Source of the DNA: Medakamo hakoo
Lineage: Eukaryota > Chlorophyta > Trebouxiophyceae > Coccomyxaceae
NCBI GenBank assembly: GCA_026636295.1
Contig: CP089461.1
Span: 372,001 to 436,000, forward strand
DNA length: 64,000 nucleotides
Direction of reading: 5' to 3'
In this document: one piece after another, positions 41,053-51,759 of the stretch
How positions within the stretch are numbered: position 1 is the first letter of the stretch
Layout of the letters: each line of letters starts with the position of its first letter
Notes under the pieces: generated by a model
Told to the model about the DNA's origin: nothing
The model's database searches: none
Seen by the model: the letters and a program-made list of their open reading frames with translations, nothing else
Translations under genes and position numbers: made by a program

Positions 41053-43342
41053 ATGCCCCCACCCGCCGTCGCCGACCGCCCGGCCGCGCCGGCCCCGCCA
41101 CGGCGGGCCGGGCCGAGCGCGACGACCGTTCCACCGTTGTCGCAGCAGCAGCAGCAGCAGCAGCAGCAGTCGCCGCCGTTGCTCCGCCGCTGTTCCTCCG
41201 CCGCCTCCCCACGCGACGACACCCAGCCGGGCGTGGCCAAGGGCCTGTGCTTGACGATCTGCGTGTTGGGAGCGTCAGGTGGGTTTGAGGGATGGAGGGA
41301 ATGGACCGAGAAGCACGACGCGGGCATTCACGCGCGCTCGTTTTGTTCGCGTGACCGATGCTGCGCGAGCAGCGACCTAACCCCCGTCGCCTTCTCTCCG
41401 CACACTCGCACACACGACAGGCGACCTGGCCAAGAAGAAGACGTTCCCAGCCTTGTACACGCTGTACCGGAAAGGGTGAGTTGGGTTGAGGGCGGGATTG
41501 GGCGCGGGGCGAGGGAGCCTCGACCTCCGCCTCTCTCAACCTTGCCCTGCTGGGACGAGGAGGGGCGGCGGCGGCGTCCGTCGAGGGCGTGCCTGTCACC
41601 TTGCCCGGGCCGAGGGCGATGTGAGGTCGCCCCGGGCCGCCATTGATGCGCACGGACGAGAGAGAATGGCACTCCACCCCCCTCCAAAACCCATGCCCCT
41701 CTCCCTCCTTTCTCTCCCCAGTTTCCTCCCGCCCTGCACGTCCATCATCGGCTACGCCCGCTCGCCGTACACGCCCAGTGCGCTGCGCGAGCACCTGGAA
41801 CCCTACCTGGCGAAAGCGGGCGGGTCGGCCGGCGCGCGCCAGCGTTTCCTCAGCCGTGTGAGCTACGTCCAGGGGTCGTACGAGCCGTCGTCGCCCGGGT
41901 GGGCCGACCTCGCGGCCGCGGTCGCGGCGCGCGAGGAGGCCGGCAGCAAGGAGGGCGGCGCACCCCGCCCCGCCGGCCGCCTGTTTTACTTGGCGCTGCC
42001 CCCCGCCGTCTACCCGTCCGTCCTGGCTGGGCTGCGGGCCCACTGTGCGGCCGGGATTCTAGCGCCCCTGGAGCCGAACGGGTCGGCCGGAAGCGCGCCC
42101 TCGACCGCGCCGCCTCCGCCCTCCACCTCCTCCGCCCTGCCCCCGCCCTCCTGGGTGCGCGTCATCATCGAAAAGCCCTTCGGCACCGACCTCCCCTCCT
42201 CCGAAGCCCTGTCCGAGGCCGTCGGCGCCCTGTGGGCGGAAGACTGCGTCTACCGCATCGACCACTACCTGGGCAAGGAAATGATGCAGAACTGCACGAC
42301 GCTGCGGTTCGCCAACGCCTTCCTCGCGCCCGCCTGGGACCGCAACTGGATCGACAACGTGCAAATCACGTTCAAGGAACCCTTCGGCACGGAGGGCCGG
42401 GGCGGCTACTTTGACGGCATCGGCATCATCCGGGACGTCATGCAAAACCACCTGGCGCAGGTCCTGGCCCTGCTGGCCATGGAGAAGCCGGTGTCCATGG
42501 CCGCCGACGACGTCCGCGACGAAAAGGTCAAGGTCCTGCGGTCCATCGCGCCCATCCAGCTGGACGACGTCGTCCTGGGCCAGTACGGCCCCTCGCCCGA
42601 CGGCTCCCAGCCGGGTTACCTGGACGACCCGGGCGTCCCGCCCGGCTCGCGCACGCCCACCTTTGCGTCCATCGCCCTGCACATCGACAACGACCGGTGG
42701 GCGGGCGTGCCGTTCATCGTCAAAGCCGGCAAAGCCCTGAACGAGAGGCTGGCGCTCGTCCGCATCCAGTTCCGGGCGCCGCCCCGGGCCCTGATCGGTT
42801 GCCGGTCCGCGGGGGGCGGGTGTGGTGGGCCCGGACCCGCCGGGGCCGCACCCCACGGCGCCTGCCCGCCCGGCTCCGGGTCGCGGCCCCTGGAGGCCAT
42901 GCGCAACGAGTTTGTCATGCGCCTCCAACCGGACGAGGCCATCTACCTGAAGCTGGTCGTCAAGAAGCCGGGCCTGGACCCCGAAGCCGTCATTTCCGAG
43001 CTGGACCTGGACTACGCCGCCCGGTACGGCGGCGCCTACATCCCCGACGCGTACGAGCGCCTGATCCTGGACGCCGTGCGCGGCGACCAGCAGCACTTTG
43101 TCCGGCGGGACGAGCTGCGGGCGGCGTGGGCGGTGTTCACGCCGCTGCTGGAGGCCGTGGACGCGGGACGGGTGCCGGTGCACACCTACCCGGCCGGGTC
43201 GCGCGGGCCGCCGGACGCGGACAAGTTGGCGGAACGGCACGGGTTTGTGAGGAATGCGAGGTACGAGTGGAGCGCGAGCGGGCGGCCCGCGCCCGAGAGT
43301 CCGTCGGGTGGGGAGACGGAGGAGGAAGGGTGTGGGTGTTGA
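41053..43342 (+). CDS. G6PD: Glucose-6-phosphate 1-dehydrogenase
   Basis: First enzyme of the oxidative pentose phosphate pathway, making NADPH. Exons are 41053-41278, 41421-41475 and 41722-43342 (633 aa). Junctions read CVLGASG/DLAKKKTF (phase 1) and LYRKG/FLPPCTSIIG (phase 2). NADP-binding GASGDLA is at 73-79, the substrate site is YRIDHYLGKEMMQN, and EKPFGTDL, NVQITFKEPFGTEGRGGYFD and PFIVKAGKAL are all in place. The first 60 residues contain a nine-Gln run and are basic/Pro-rich, so a plastid presequence is possible. An in-frame ATG at 40945 could extend it further. An inserted loop near 42795-42885 (GCRSAGGGCGGPGPAGAAPH) brings three cysteines, and the protein ends in GCGC. A perfect hairpin lies 86 bp beyond the stop. 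Confidence 0.96.
41143..41169 (+). repeat. (CAG)9 coding polyglutamine in G6PD N-terminus
   Basis: Nine consecutive CAG codons in exon 1 of the G6PD gene, within the presumed targeting or disordered region. Confidence 0.93.
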
Positions 43343-43867
43343 GGGGGTGGAGAGGGGGTGGAGAGAGACGGGGGCGCGCGCGTGTTTGTTGTCGTTTGAG
43401 AGAGAGCCTGCCTTTTCATTCCGTCAAAAAAAAACAAGCAGTCCTACACGACTGCTTGTTTTTTCATCGGACGCACGCCCGCACACGGTACGCGTGGAGG
43501 AGTCAGGGGCGCCGTGCCGGGGCCTGGCGGAGCGTGGGAGAAGCGGCACGCGCGGCGGCGGCGGGGACTGCGCTGGCATGCGGAGCGCCGCCATTGGCGG
43601 CGTCCAAGGTTGGCTCGCGAACGGGGCTGGCAGGCGTTTGCTTCAAGGATTCGCGTGGCATTCAAGGGTTCAGCGTCCTGGGCTAGCCGTGGGGATGGAG
43701 AACAGAGGAGGGACAGGGGTGGCTGCGGGCCTGGCGGGCGGCCACCGCGTGCGCGCACGACCCCGCCTGCGGCGCGGGGCCACACCCTCCGCGCCCTCTC
43801 CACCCTCTGCCCTCACGACACGGCGCCCCCGGACACGCTTCCACCCCCACCACTCCCCCTTCAAAAG
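43343..43867 (+). other. 525-bp region between G6PD and patatin genes
   Basis: Holds the G6PD 3' flank, including a perfect inverted repeat, and the 5' flank of the patatin-like gene. No coding region is recognised. Confidence 0.6.
43429..43464 (+). terminator. Perfect 15-bp hairpin behind G6PD, terminator-like
   Basis: The arms AAAAAACAAGCAGTC (43429-43443) and GACTGCTTGTTTTTT (43450-43464) are exactly complementary, with a six-base CTACAC loop. They lie 86 bp after the G6PD stop. A bacterial intrinsic terminator has this stem plus U-tract shape. In a nuclear gene it is more likely a 3' untranslated-region structure or a remnant of a small inverted-repeat element. The structure is directly visible; the role is inference. 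Confidence 0.55.
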
Positions 43868-45368
43868 ATGCGCGTCACGGCTACGGCTTGTGCCGTCTTG
43901 GCCTTAGCAGCCGGCCCAGCCGCGGCGGCGGCGGCGCCCCAGAAGAAAGGCGAGCCGGCGGCAGCGCTCGGCGCCCTCATCCCCGACCCGTTCCCGTCTT
44001 TGAGGGGCGTGGGCGACTCCGTTTACACGGCGCTGTCCCCGGTCTTGACCGGGGGCGGCGGTGCCGGCCCCAAAGCCAACGCGTCCGCGGCCGTCAAGGG
44101 GCTCCTCAACAAGCACACGCACGCGCTGAGCAATGCCAAGCACGACGCGCTGGGCCCGCTCGGCAGCAAGGCGTACGAGGCCTGGGTCGGGCTCGCGGCC
44201 AAGCAGTGGGCCGCGTACAACGCGTCCGGGCGCGAGCCCACGTGCGACCCGTCTAAGAAGCCAAAAGACACGGCGGACGCGTTCAGCTTCGCCTGGTCCG
44301 GCTCGGGAAACCTCATCCCCTTCTTCCTCGGCGCGGTCCAAGGCTTGCAAGCCCGCGGCGTCCTGTCGCCGGACGTCGTCGCCAAGGCCAGCTTCGGCGG
44401 CATGTCGGGTGGGGCCGTCACGGCCGTGCTCACGGCCGCCGGCTTTTCGGGGGTGGAAGCCCTGGGCGTCGTCCAACAGGTCGACGCCGCGTACGCGGCG
44501 TGCAAAGCGTCCGGGTGCGCGCTGCTCGACGTCGCCAAACCGATTTTCATGGCCGCCATCGAGGCCAAGGACCCGGACGCCGCTGCACGCCTGAGCGGGC
44601 GCGTTAATGTGTGGGCGTGCCAGGTGGACGTGACGTCGCCGTCCAACAAACACTCGGTCGCGCAGGGCACAAACACGGTGCGCGGGTATGGGTGGGTGGG
44701 TGGACCTCGGCTCTCTTTCAACCACTCCCGCCGCACCCGTCCCACGCTGGAACGCCTCACCCCCTCAAAAAACAACAACGACCCAGTGGGCGTCCATTGA
44801 CGACCTCGTCCAAAACGTCGTGGCGTCGTCCTCCATCCCGTGCTTCTCTATCAACACGCCGTTCACGCTCTTCCGGGGGTCGGCCTACATCGATGGCGGG
44901 TACTGCGCCGATTTCGCGGAGGCCTGCCCCAAGGGCGGCGGCGCAAAGTGCGTGAAAACGTCGGCGACGTTCGTCGGGTCCAACCTGCGGGGCACGCCCT
45001 ACCCGACCGTCGAAAACTGCGCGGCAGTCATCCCAGCTTCCTACCTGCCTTACCCGGGCAAGCCGTACGCCGTGCCCAAGGACAACGCCACGTGGACGCC
45101 GAGGGCTGGCACCGGCGGTGGCGGCGGCGCCAACTGCACCGCCGAAAACGTGCCGTTCGTGCGGCAGGGCGTCTCCGCCAAACCGGACATCTTCCCCCTG
45201 TTTTACCAGGCGCTGCCGCCCGCGTTCGCCGACGCGTGCGAGTGGGTGGGCCTGGGCAGCGGGGCGCCCACCCCGACGCAAGCCCTGGCCATGTTTGAGA
45301 CCGGCGTGGTGGAGGCGTTTGGCTGGGCGGACGCGCACGGGTACTGCGCGTCGCCGCCGCCGCCGTGA
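43868..45368 (+). CDS. Secreted patatin-like phospholipase
   Basis: Exons are 43868-44677 and 44787-45368 (463 aa), phase 0. The N terminus is a signal peptide (MRVTATACAVLALAAGPAAA). The patatin core starts with FAWSGSGNLIPFFLGAVQGL (oxyanion loop, a variant of Gly-Gly-Gly-x-Arg/Lys-Gly). The nucleophile elbow is ASFGGMSGGAVTAVL, with Ser at about 180. The dyad Asp is in SAYIDGGYCADF at about 306. Extra cysteines (CKASGC, CPKGGGAKC, CDPSKK) and Asn-x-Ser/Thr sites such as YNASG and DNATW fit a secreted or lumenal glycoprotein. Patatins are acyl hydrolases of phospholipids and galactolipids; the substrate here is unknown. The last 60 residues (FPLFYQALPPAFADACEWVG) may be a lid. Confidence 0.87.
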
Positions 45369-45711
45369 GTGAATGGATGGAGGGGGGAGAGGGCCGTGGA
45401 CGCTAGCACCGACCACGCCAGGCCGCGTGGTTGGTGCCGGCCTCCGCGTGAAACACTGGTGAAACAGCATGCTTTTGTTCTTTCGTCTACACAAAAAAAA
45501 TTGGGGGGAGCTCATGGAGGACGCGCGCACACACCACGCGCACACATCCCTTCTAGCAGGCATGGACGCGGGAGGGGCAGGACGGCGTCAAAAAACAACG
45601 CGCCTCCGGGGGAGCAGGTCAAAATTGTTCACGCTCCAGCTGGATGGACGGGAAAACGGTGCGCGCGGGAGAGTCAGGTCCGCGCACACACGCCTCCCCA
45701 CCACCCACCCA
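45369..45711. other. 343-bp convergent intergenic region
   Basis: Between the patatin and DnaJ-zinc-finger genes. No gene or notable repeat is seen. Confidence 0.5.
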
Positions 45712-46629
45712 TCAATCAAACAGCGTGCGCAGCTGGGACTCGCCCAACAACTCTTCCTCGCCGGGCGACGGGGGGGAAGGCGGACGGCGGCGGGCGGTGC
45801 GACGCATCAACACCTCCCGCCACCGCGCCAGCGGCGCGGCCGCGGCCGGCGCGGCCTGGCCCGACGCTTGCACGCCCACGAGCCGGCGGCGGGCCGCCGC
45901 CACGCCCACCCCCGGCTCGGCCCCGACCCGCGGGCTGTTGGCGTGGGCAAACAGTGGCCGCCGCCGGCCCACCACCCAGGCGTGGGCAAGGCCGCCCCCG
46001 CACTCTTCGCAGGGCACGCCGCGCTTGCCCAGGCAGCGCGGGCAGGGCGCGCCGCCGCGGAAGGCGCCCGCGGACGGGCCGCCGAGCGCCCCCGCCCCAC
46101 CGCACATCGGGCAGCGCTGCAGGCCAAAGCCGTGGCAGGTGGCGCAGCCGCGCGGGGACGCCGCCCGCAGGATGGCGCGCAGGCCGGAGAGGAGGGCTGC
46201 AGCCAGGGCGGCCAAGACGACGAGGGCGGACAGGGGCCCGCGCGGGCGCAGGCCGGAGCGGGCGAGGAGGGAGGCGCGGGCGGCGGCGGCGGCCGTGGCC
46301 GGCCGGACGGCGACGCCCCAGAGGCGGGAGAGCGCGACGGACGCGGTGGCCGTGGTGTGGGGGGTGGACGACGCAGGCGACGGCGGACTCGCGTCGCTGC
46401 CGTGCTGGTGCCAGGGATTCCGTGGAAAGCCGGGCAGGGCGCGTGGAGGCGAGGACGCGGGGCGGGGTGCGGGCGGGGACGCGCCTGTGGGTTTGGCAGG
46501 GGGTGGTGAGAGGGAGAGCCAAAGGAGAGCGACACGCGGGCGCCGGCGCGAGGAGGCAAAAGACCCGGCGCCCGGGGCCCCAGTAGAGTGGGTCGCCGCC
46601 TCCACCACCCGCCTCGGACGGGTGCGCAT
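45712..46629 (-). CDS. DnaJ-type zinc-finger membrane protein, plastid candidate
   Basis: Single frame of 305 aa. The first 100 residues are Arg/Ser/Pro/Ala-rich, like an organelle targeting and disordered region. A hydrophobic helix (GPLSALVVLAALAAALLSGL) follows. The Cys-rich domain is CATCHGFGLQRCPMCGGAGAL then CPRCLGKRGVPCEECGGG: four CxxC pairs spaced like the DnaJ central zinc finger but with no J domain. Plant proteins of this type (for example BSD2, LQY1 and ORANGE families) are plastid chaperones or disulphide isomerases, and a similar role is a reasonable guess. The C-terminal 100 residues are Arg/Ala/Pro-rich. An extra upstream exon is possible; the start at 46629 is the first good ATG. 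Confidence 0.72.
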   Translation of the reverse strand: MRTRPRRVVEAATHSTGAPGAGSFASSRRRPRVALLWLSLSPPPAKPTGASPPAPRPASSPPRALPGFPRNPWHQHGSDASPPSPASSTPHTTATASVALSRLWGVAVRPATAAAAARASLLARSGLRPRGPLSALVVLAALAAALLSGLRAILRAASPRGCATCHGFGLQRCPMCGGAGALGGPSAGAFRGGAPCPRCLGKRGVPCEECGGGLAHAWVVGRRRPLFAHANSPRVGAEPGVGVAAARRRLVGVQASGQAAPAAAAPLARWREVLMRRTARRRPPSPPSPGEEELLGESQLRTLFD

Positions 46630-46973
46630 GCGTCTGGGCGTCAGCTTGAACTGGGCTGACGGCTGCCGGCGGGCGTGCTCCCGTCCGCAAATTGGCGAGT
46701 CTCACGCACCATTGACCGCCGGGCGTGCGAGGCGCTGCTGCACCGACGAGCGCACGCCCGCCGTCGCCGGCCGGGCGGGCGGCCCGGCTCGGCAGCTCGC
46801 ACCGCCGGGACCGCAAGCGGACGCCGGCCGCATGGAAGGGCGAGGGTGAGTGGGCGCCCTCAGCCTCGCAGGGCCGCGCTGGCGGAGAGGGAGAAGGGCA
46901 GTGTGAGAGAGAGAAAAGGCACAGCGTGGCGGCGGGCTGGTGATAGAGAGACCGGAACCATCGGCCAAAAAAA

Positions 46974-48344
46974 TCACAGGCCTTCTTCCCCTCCCGCGCC
47001 ACTGGCGTCCGCGCTCGCCCACGCCTCCCGCGCCACCAGCGGCAGCACGTCCCCCAACCGCGCCACCCACACCGACGCCGCCAGGCCCAGCGCCCACAGC
47101 GCCAGGGCCAGCTCGGGCACGCCCGCGACGATGCGGGGGGGGAGCGCGGCGAGCGCGCCGGCCCTGAGCGCGCTCACGACCCGGCCGGCGACCAACAGCC
47201 CCACGTACGGCCAGGCGAGCGCGCCCCGCCGCCCTTTCGTCAGGCGGGCGGACCGTTCGAGGGCCAGGTCTCCAGGCGCGCCTTCCAGCGCGGCGACCGC
47301 GCCGGCCGTCTGCAGGTCGAGCAGCCGCGGCAGCGCCCAGGGCAGCGGCAGCAGCGCCAGGCACAGGGCTTGCAGCGGCACCGCCCGCACCGCGACGGCC
47401 AAGTCGACGGCCAGCACGCGGGGGAACGCGGCCCGCACGTCGGGCGAGACGGAGCGCAGCGCCGCGAGGGCGGCGCCCGCCCGGGCGCGCAGGCCGGCCT
47501 TTTTCCCGTCTCCAGCAGCAGCGGCGGGCGCGGGCGCGGGCGCGCGCTTCGCCTTGTCGGTCAAGAATGCGGCCGCACTGGCCGCCACGCTCCGCACCGC
47601 CACGTTGAGTGGAAAGACCGCCAGGAACAGCGCCAGGACGAGCCACTGGTAGCCCGTCCCAAAGTTGGCGATGGCCGGGTCGTTGGTCAGCCACCAGGGG
47701 TTGAGGATGCCGCCGCCGCCGCCGGCCGCCGCGCCGTCCACGGCCGCCCGCACGCCCGGCAGGAAAGCCATGGCCAGGGCGTTGGTGACGCGGTGGCCAC
47801 ACCGGTGGATGAGGAAGGTGAGCGCGTCGGCCGCGGCAAACGCAGCGATGAGTGGGGCGGCCGACGTTTTCAGGGCGGCGTTGGCGGCGGAGAGTAAGGC
47901 TGCGCCGTCAGCCGCTGACGAGCGCAGGCCGGAGAAGAGGGGGCGCGGGTCGAAGCGGGAAGAGGAGGCGCCCGCGCCCGGGTTGGAGGCGGCGGCCAGC
48001 GGGCGGAGGGGTTGTTGCCTGGGATGGATGGATGGATGAATGAATGGATGGATGGATGGATGAATGGATGGATGGATGGAGCAAAGGTTTGGGACAGCGG
48101 GGGTGAGGATGAATGGGGGTTTCGACGGTGAAAACGCCCTTGGATTGCCGCGAATTGCTTTCGGTCGCATTTTGCAGACACTCACACACCTGGCCGGGAA
48201 GCGGCGTGGGCCGGGGGACGGCCGGGTCGCGGTCCGCAGCGGGGCAATGCAGGCGGCGCGCACGCTCACAGCAGGCGTTGGTTGACGCGGCCTGGCCGCC
48301 AGGCCGCGCGGCAGCCCGGCCCGGGCCTGTGCGTGGGTCATCAT
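46974..48344 (-). CDS. Polytopic membrane protein with transit-like N-terminus, unknown
   Basis: Exons are 48190-48344 and 46974-48018 (399 aa), phase 2. The first exon ([20 protein letters not shown]) encodes a typical basic targeting peptide. The 171-nt intron contains a (GATG/CATC)n microsatellite. The second exon encodes about six to seven hydrophobic segments, including [57 protein letters not shown] and [21 protein letters not shown] distinctive conserved-looking stretch is [20 protein letters not shown] between helices. I do not recognise the family. Plastid or mitochondrial membrane location is inferred from the first exon only. The start is 255 bp from divergent eIF2B-epsilon. Confidence 0.72.
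   Translation of the reverse strand: MMTHAQARAGLPRGLAARPRQPTPAVSVRAACIAPLRTATRPSPGPRRFPARCVSVCKMRPKAIRGNPRAFSPSKPPFILTPAVPNLCSIHPSIHPSIHPFIHPSIHPRQQPLRPLAAASNPGAGASSSRFDPRPLFSGLRSSAADGAALLSAANAALKTSAAPLIAAFAAADALTFLIHRCGHRVTNALAMAFLPGVRAAVDGAAAGGGGGILNPWWLTNDPAIANFGTGYQWLVLALFLAVFPLNVAVRSVAASAAAFLTDKAKRAPAPAPAAAAGDGKKAGLRARAGAALAALRSVSPDVRAAFPRVLAVDLAVAVRAVPLQALCLALLPLPWALPRLLDLQTAGAVAALEGAPGDLALERSARLTKGRRGALAWPYVGLLVAGRVVSALRAGALAALPPRIVAGVPELALALWALGLAASVWVARLGDVLPLVAREAWASADASGAGGEEGL
48022..48081. repeat. (GATG)n tetranucleotide microsatellite in an intron
   Basis: About fifteen GATG/GAAT units on the plus strand, immediately upstream (in gene sense) of the intron acceptor at 48019-48020. 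On the sense strand it reads CATC, so it supplies the pyrimidine-rich tract before the 3' splice site. Confidence 0.92.
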
Positions 48345-48599
48345 GCGTACAGGGGTCACAGTGGGGTGGACGCGGTCGCTAATGAGAGGGACGGTCGCTC
48401 CCGCTCCCTGCCGTTTTTTTTTTCGGAGGAAGACAGAGAGCCGCGCCCAAACTTCCTTGTGCAAAGGCATTGCTCGTCCTCGCCCGGCGGCCGAGCGCCG
48501 AGGAAACACGGGCGACGCGGCCCACCGCCCGCGCGCGCGCAGGCCCCACACCCTCAGCGCGCGTAGTCCGCCGTCCTGGCCCCCTCACCCCACAGCCTC

Positions 48600-51500
48600 A
48601 TGGCCCCGACCAAGAAGGGCGGCGGCGGAAAGGGCGGCGGCAAAGGCGGCGCGAAAGGTGCGGCCGACCTGGACCGCCGCAAAGACGAGCTCGTCGCCGT
48701 CGTCCTGGCCGACTCCTTTGCACAGGTGAGCTGAGGGAGAGGAGGGCTGTCCGTGCCACCGGGGCATGCGTGTGTGCGCGCCGCGACGGCCCGTGTGTTC
48801 CTTTTTCATGCCATCGATCGCCGCTGGGACCGACCCCACCCACCCACCCACCCACCCCCTCCTCCATCCTGCTTCCCCACCCCCGCCAGACCTTCCGCCC
48901 CATCACCCTGGAAACGCCCAAAGCCTTGTTACCCCTCGCCGGCGCCCCGCTGATCGACTACTCCCTAGAGTGGCTGGCCGGGTCCGGGTGCGTGGACGAG
49001 GTCGTCGTCGTCGCGTGCGCGCACGCGCGCCAGGTTGAGGCGCACCTGGCCGCCGCGGGCTGGACGGACGGCGGCGGCGGCGGCGGCGGCGGGAAGGGCA
49101 AGGACGCCCGCGCCGCCGCCGGTGGCGGCCGGGCGGGCCCCTCCGTCCGCGTCTCCTGCGTCGCCTGCCCGACGGCTCGGTCGGCGGGCGACGCGCTGCG
49201 GGAGCTGGACGTGCGGGGCACGCTCGCGGGCGCGTCGGACTTTGTCCTCCTCCACGCCGACGTCGTGACCAACGCGGACTTGGCCGGCGCGCTGGCGGCA
49301 CACCGCGCGCGGCGGGCAGGGCCCGACCCGGGCGCGGTCGCGACGCTGCTGGTGGCGGGCGGCGTCACCCCAGCCCAGCGCGCGCGCTTGGGTGAGGCGG
49401 CCGTCATCTACACGCTCGACGCGTCCTCCGGGCGGCTGCTGGCCTTTGACGACGTCGGCGGCAGCGGCGCGCCCGGACCGGCGCCGCCCGCCCCGCCGTC
49501 CTACCTGCGCGTCGACGCCCGGTCCTTTGGGGAGCGGGACGTCCTGTCCGTCCGGGCCGACCTGTCCCGCCCGCACGCGCTGCTGGCCGGGCCCGAAGTC
49601 CTGGTCGCGTTCGCCGACAACTTCGACTTCCAGGCGGTGGACCGGGACTTCATCCCCGGCACGCTCGCGGAAGAGGAGCTGGGCCAGCGCCTGTACGTCC
49701 ACCAAGTGGCGGGCACGGGCGGGCGCGGCGGCGCCGGAGGCGGGAAGAGCGGCGGCGGCATCCCCGGCTGCTCCCCTCACGCCAAGTCCAACGGCGGCGC
49801 TTACCTGGCCCGCGTGACGTGCCTGCGCTCGTACGACGCCGTGTCTCGTGACATCTTGCAGCGCTGGGCGTTCCCACTGGCTCCCGACACGAATTTGCTG
49901 CCGGCCCCGAGCGGCGGCGGCGCGTGGAAGGGCGAAGAGGGCGGCGGCGGCGGCCGGTCGGCCGGTGGCGGCGGCGCCGCCACGCCCCCGTCCACCGCCG
50001 TCGCGACCGCTGCCGCCGCCGCCGCCGGCCCGGCCCCTGCTCCACTGGCCACGACCTACCGCGCCGGCCGCCACTTCACGTACCGGGAAGCCGGCGTCTC
50101 CGTCGCGCGCGGCGGCAGCTTGGGCCCCGACGCGGCGGCGGGGGCCGGCGCCACGCTCGGCGAGGGCGCGGCCGTGCGCTGCTCCGTCCTGGGCCGGGGC
50201 GCGTCCGTCGGTCGGGCGGCCCGGGTCACGGGGTCGTACTTGTTGGCGGGCGCCGTCGTCGGCGAGGGCGCGGCCGTGGCCGGGTCGCTGCTGTGCGAGG
50301 GCGCGGTCGTCGGCCCGGGCGCCGTGGTCGGCCCGGGCGCTGTGATCGGCCGGCGGTGCGTCATCGGCGCCCGGGCGGTCGTCCCGCCGGGAGAGCGCGT
50401 CTCCCTGTTCCGTCGCGTTGGCACAGCCGACGGCGAGGACGGGTCGTCGTCGGACGAGGGCGAAGCCGCGACGGACGACGGCGGCGGCGAAGGCGACGAT
50501 GACGGCGGCGGGCGGCCGCGCGGCGGGTTTGCCTCCTCCGACGACGCGTCGGACGACGAGCCCGCGGCCGCGGCCGCGCCGCGGCCGCCGTCCGACGTGG
50601 AAGCCGCCGCCCTTGCAGCCGCGACGGGCACCGCGCCCCCGCCCGCCCTGGGCTTCGACGCGGGCGTCGTCGGCCCGGCGGGCGCCGGGTACGGCTGGGG
50701 CCCCGCGCCCGGCGGCCCGGCCTGGTCGCTCGCGCCGCACGCGCTGCTGCCGGGCGCGCCGCCGCCGCCGCCGGCCGCGCCCTCCACGCCCGCTGGCTTT
50801 GTTCCGTTTGGCGCGGACGACGGCTGGGATTCGGACGCGGCGGCGGCGGCGGGCGGGCCTGGGCGCGGCGGCGGTGGCGGCGGGCGCACGACCACGACCG
50901 CCACGCCCGCCCCCCCGCTCGACGCGGAAGCGGCCGCCGACGCGGCCCGCGCCGCCGCCGCCGCCGTCTTCCGGTCCGAGGTGGCGGAAACCTTCTGCCG
51001 CGTGGCGCGCGAAGGCATCTCCGACGACAACGCGGCCATCGAGCTCAACTCCCTGAAAATCGCGGAGGACAAGGCGTTTGCCGACGCGGCGGCCGCGCTC
51101 GCGACGGCCGTCCTGGCCCTGGCGGGCCCGCCGCCGCCGGGCACGCCGCCGGAGGACGCGTCGCTGTACGCGCCGCCCGACTCGCCAGCGGCCGGCCCGC
51201 CCGACGCGCCCGGCGCGCCGGGCGCGCTCGTCAAGCGGGTCCAGGACCTGCTGGCCGCGTGGGGCCCGCTGCTGCGCCGGTTTGTGCGCGACGACGACGA
51301 CGGCGTCGAGGTGTTGCTGGCCCTGGAAGAATGGGTCAGCGGTGAGCAGGCCGCGTCGCTGGCGGGCGGCGGAGACGGCGGCGGGCGGCGTGGCGCCCAC
51401 CACGGCGCGGCCGGGCCGCCGGGCGCCGGCCTGGCGGCCGCGGGCCCGCGCTTTGCGTGCGTCTGGACGCACGTGCTCAAGGCCCTGTACGACGCGGACG

Positions 51501-51655
51501 TCGTGGGGGAGGACGCCTTCCTGGCGTGGGCGGACGAGAAGGAGGGCGCGCCGCCGGAGGAGCGGGTGTGGCTCGACCGGGCGGCCGCGTTCATCGACTG
51601 GTTGCGGGACGCGGAGAGCGGGAGCGAGGAGGACGAGGAGAGCGGCGACGACTGA
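48600..51655 (+). CDS. EIF2B5: Translation initiation factor eIF2B subunit epsilon
   Basis: Catalytic guanine-nucleotide exchange subunit for eIF2. Exons are 48600-48725 and 48890-51655 (963 aa), phase 0 (VVLADSFAQ/TFRPITLETP). After a Lys/Gly-rich start, the nucleotidyltransferase-like domain shows ELVAVVLADSFAQTF and KALLPLAGAPLIDYSLEWL, then VLVAFADNFDFQAVDRDFIP. A left-handed beta-helix of hexapeptides follows (GASVGRAARVTGSYLLAGAV onward). The C-terminal W2/HEAT domain is LLKRVQDLLAAWGPLLRRFV-like, with EVLLALEEWVSG, FLAWADEKEGAPPEERVWLD and an acidic end EEDEESGDD carrying the AA-box glutamates. An Ala/Pro/Asp/Gly linker of roughly 200 residues between the beta-helix and W2, plus Gly-rich loops, makes it longer than typical (about 720). 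Confidence 0.93.
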
Positions 51656-51759
51656 CCGCGCGGGGTGGAAACACACAAAAAAAAAGTCTTCTCGGAAACA
51701 CACACCAACGCCCCCTCCCCCCCCCCCCCCCTCTCAACGCGCCCCTCCCCTCCACGACT

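Noticed and set aside
48965-51703. Minus-strand 912-codon frame opposite eIF2B-epsilon
   Set aside because: Shadow frame rich in Arg, His and Gly. The plus strand holds the nucleotidyltransferase, beta-helix and W2 domains.
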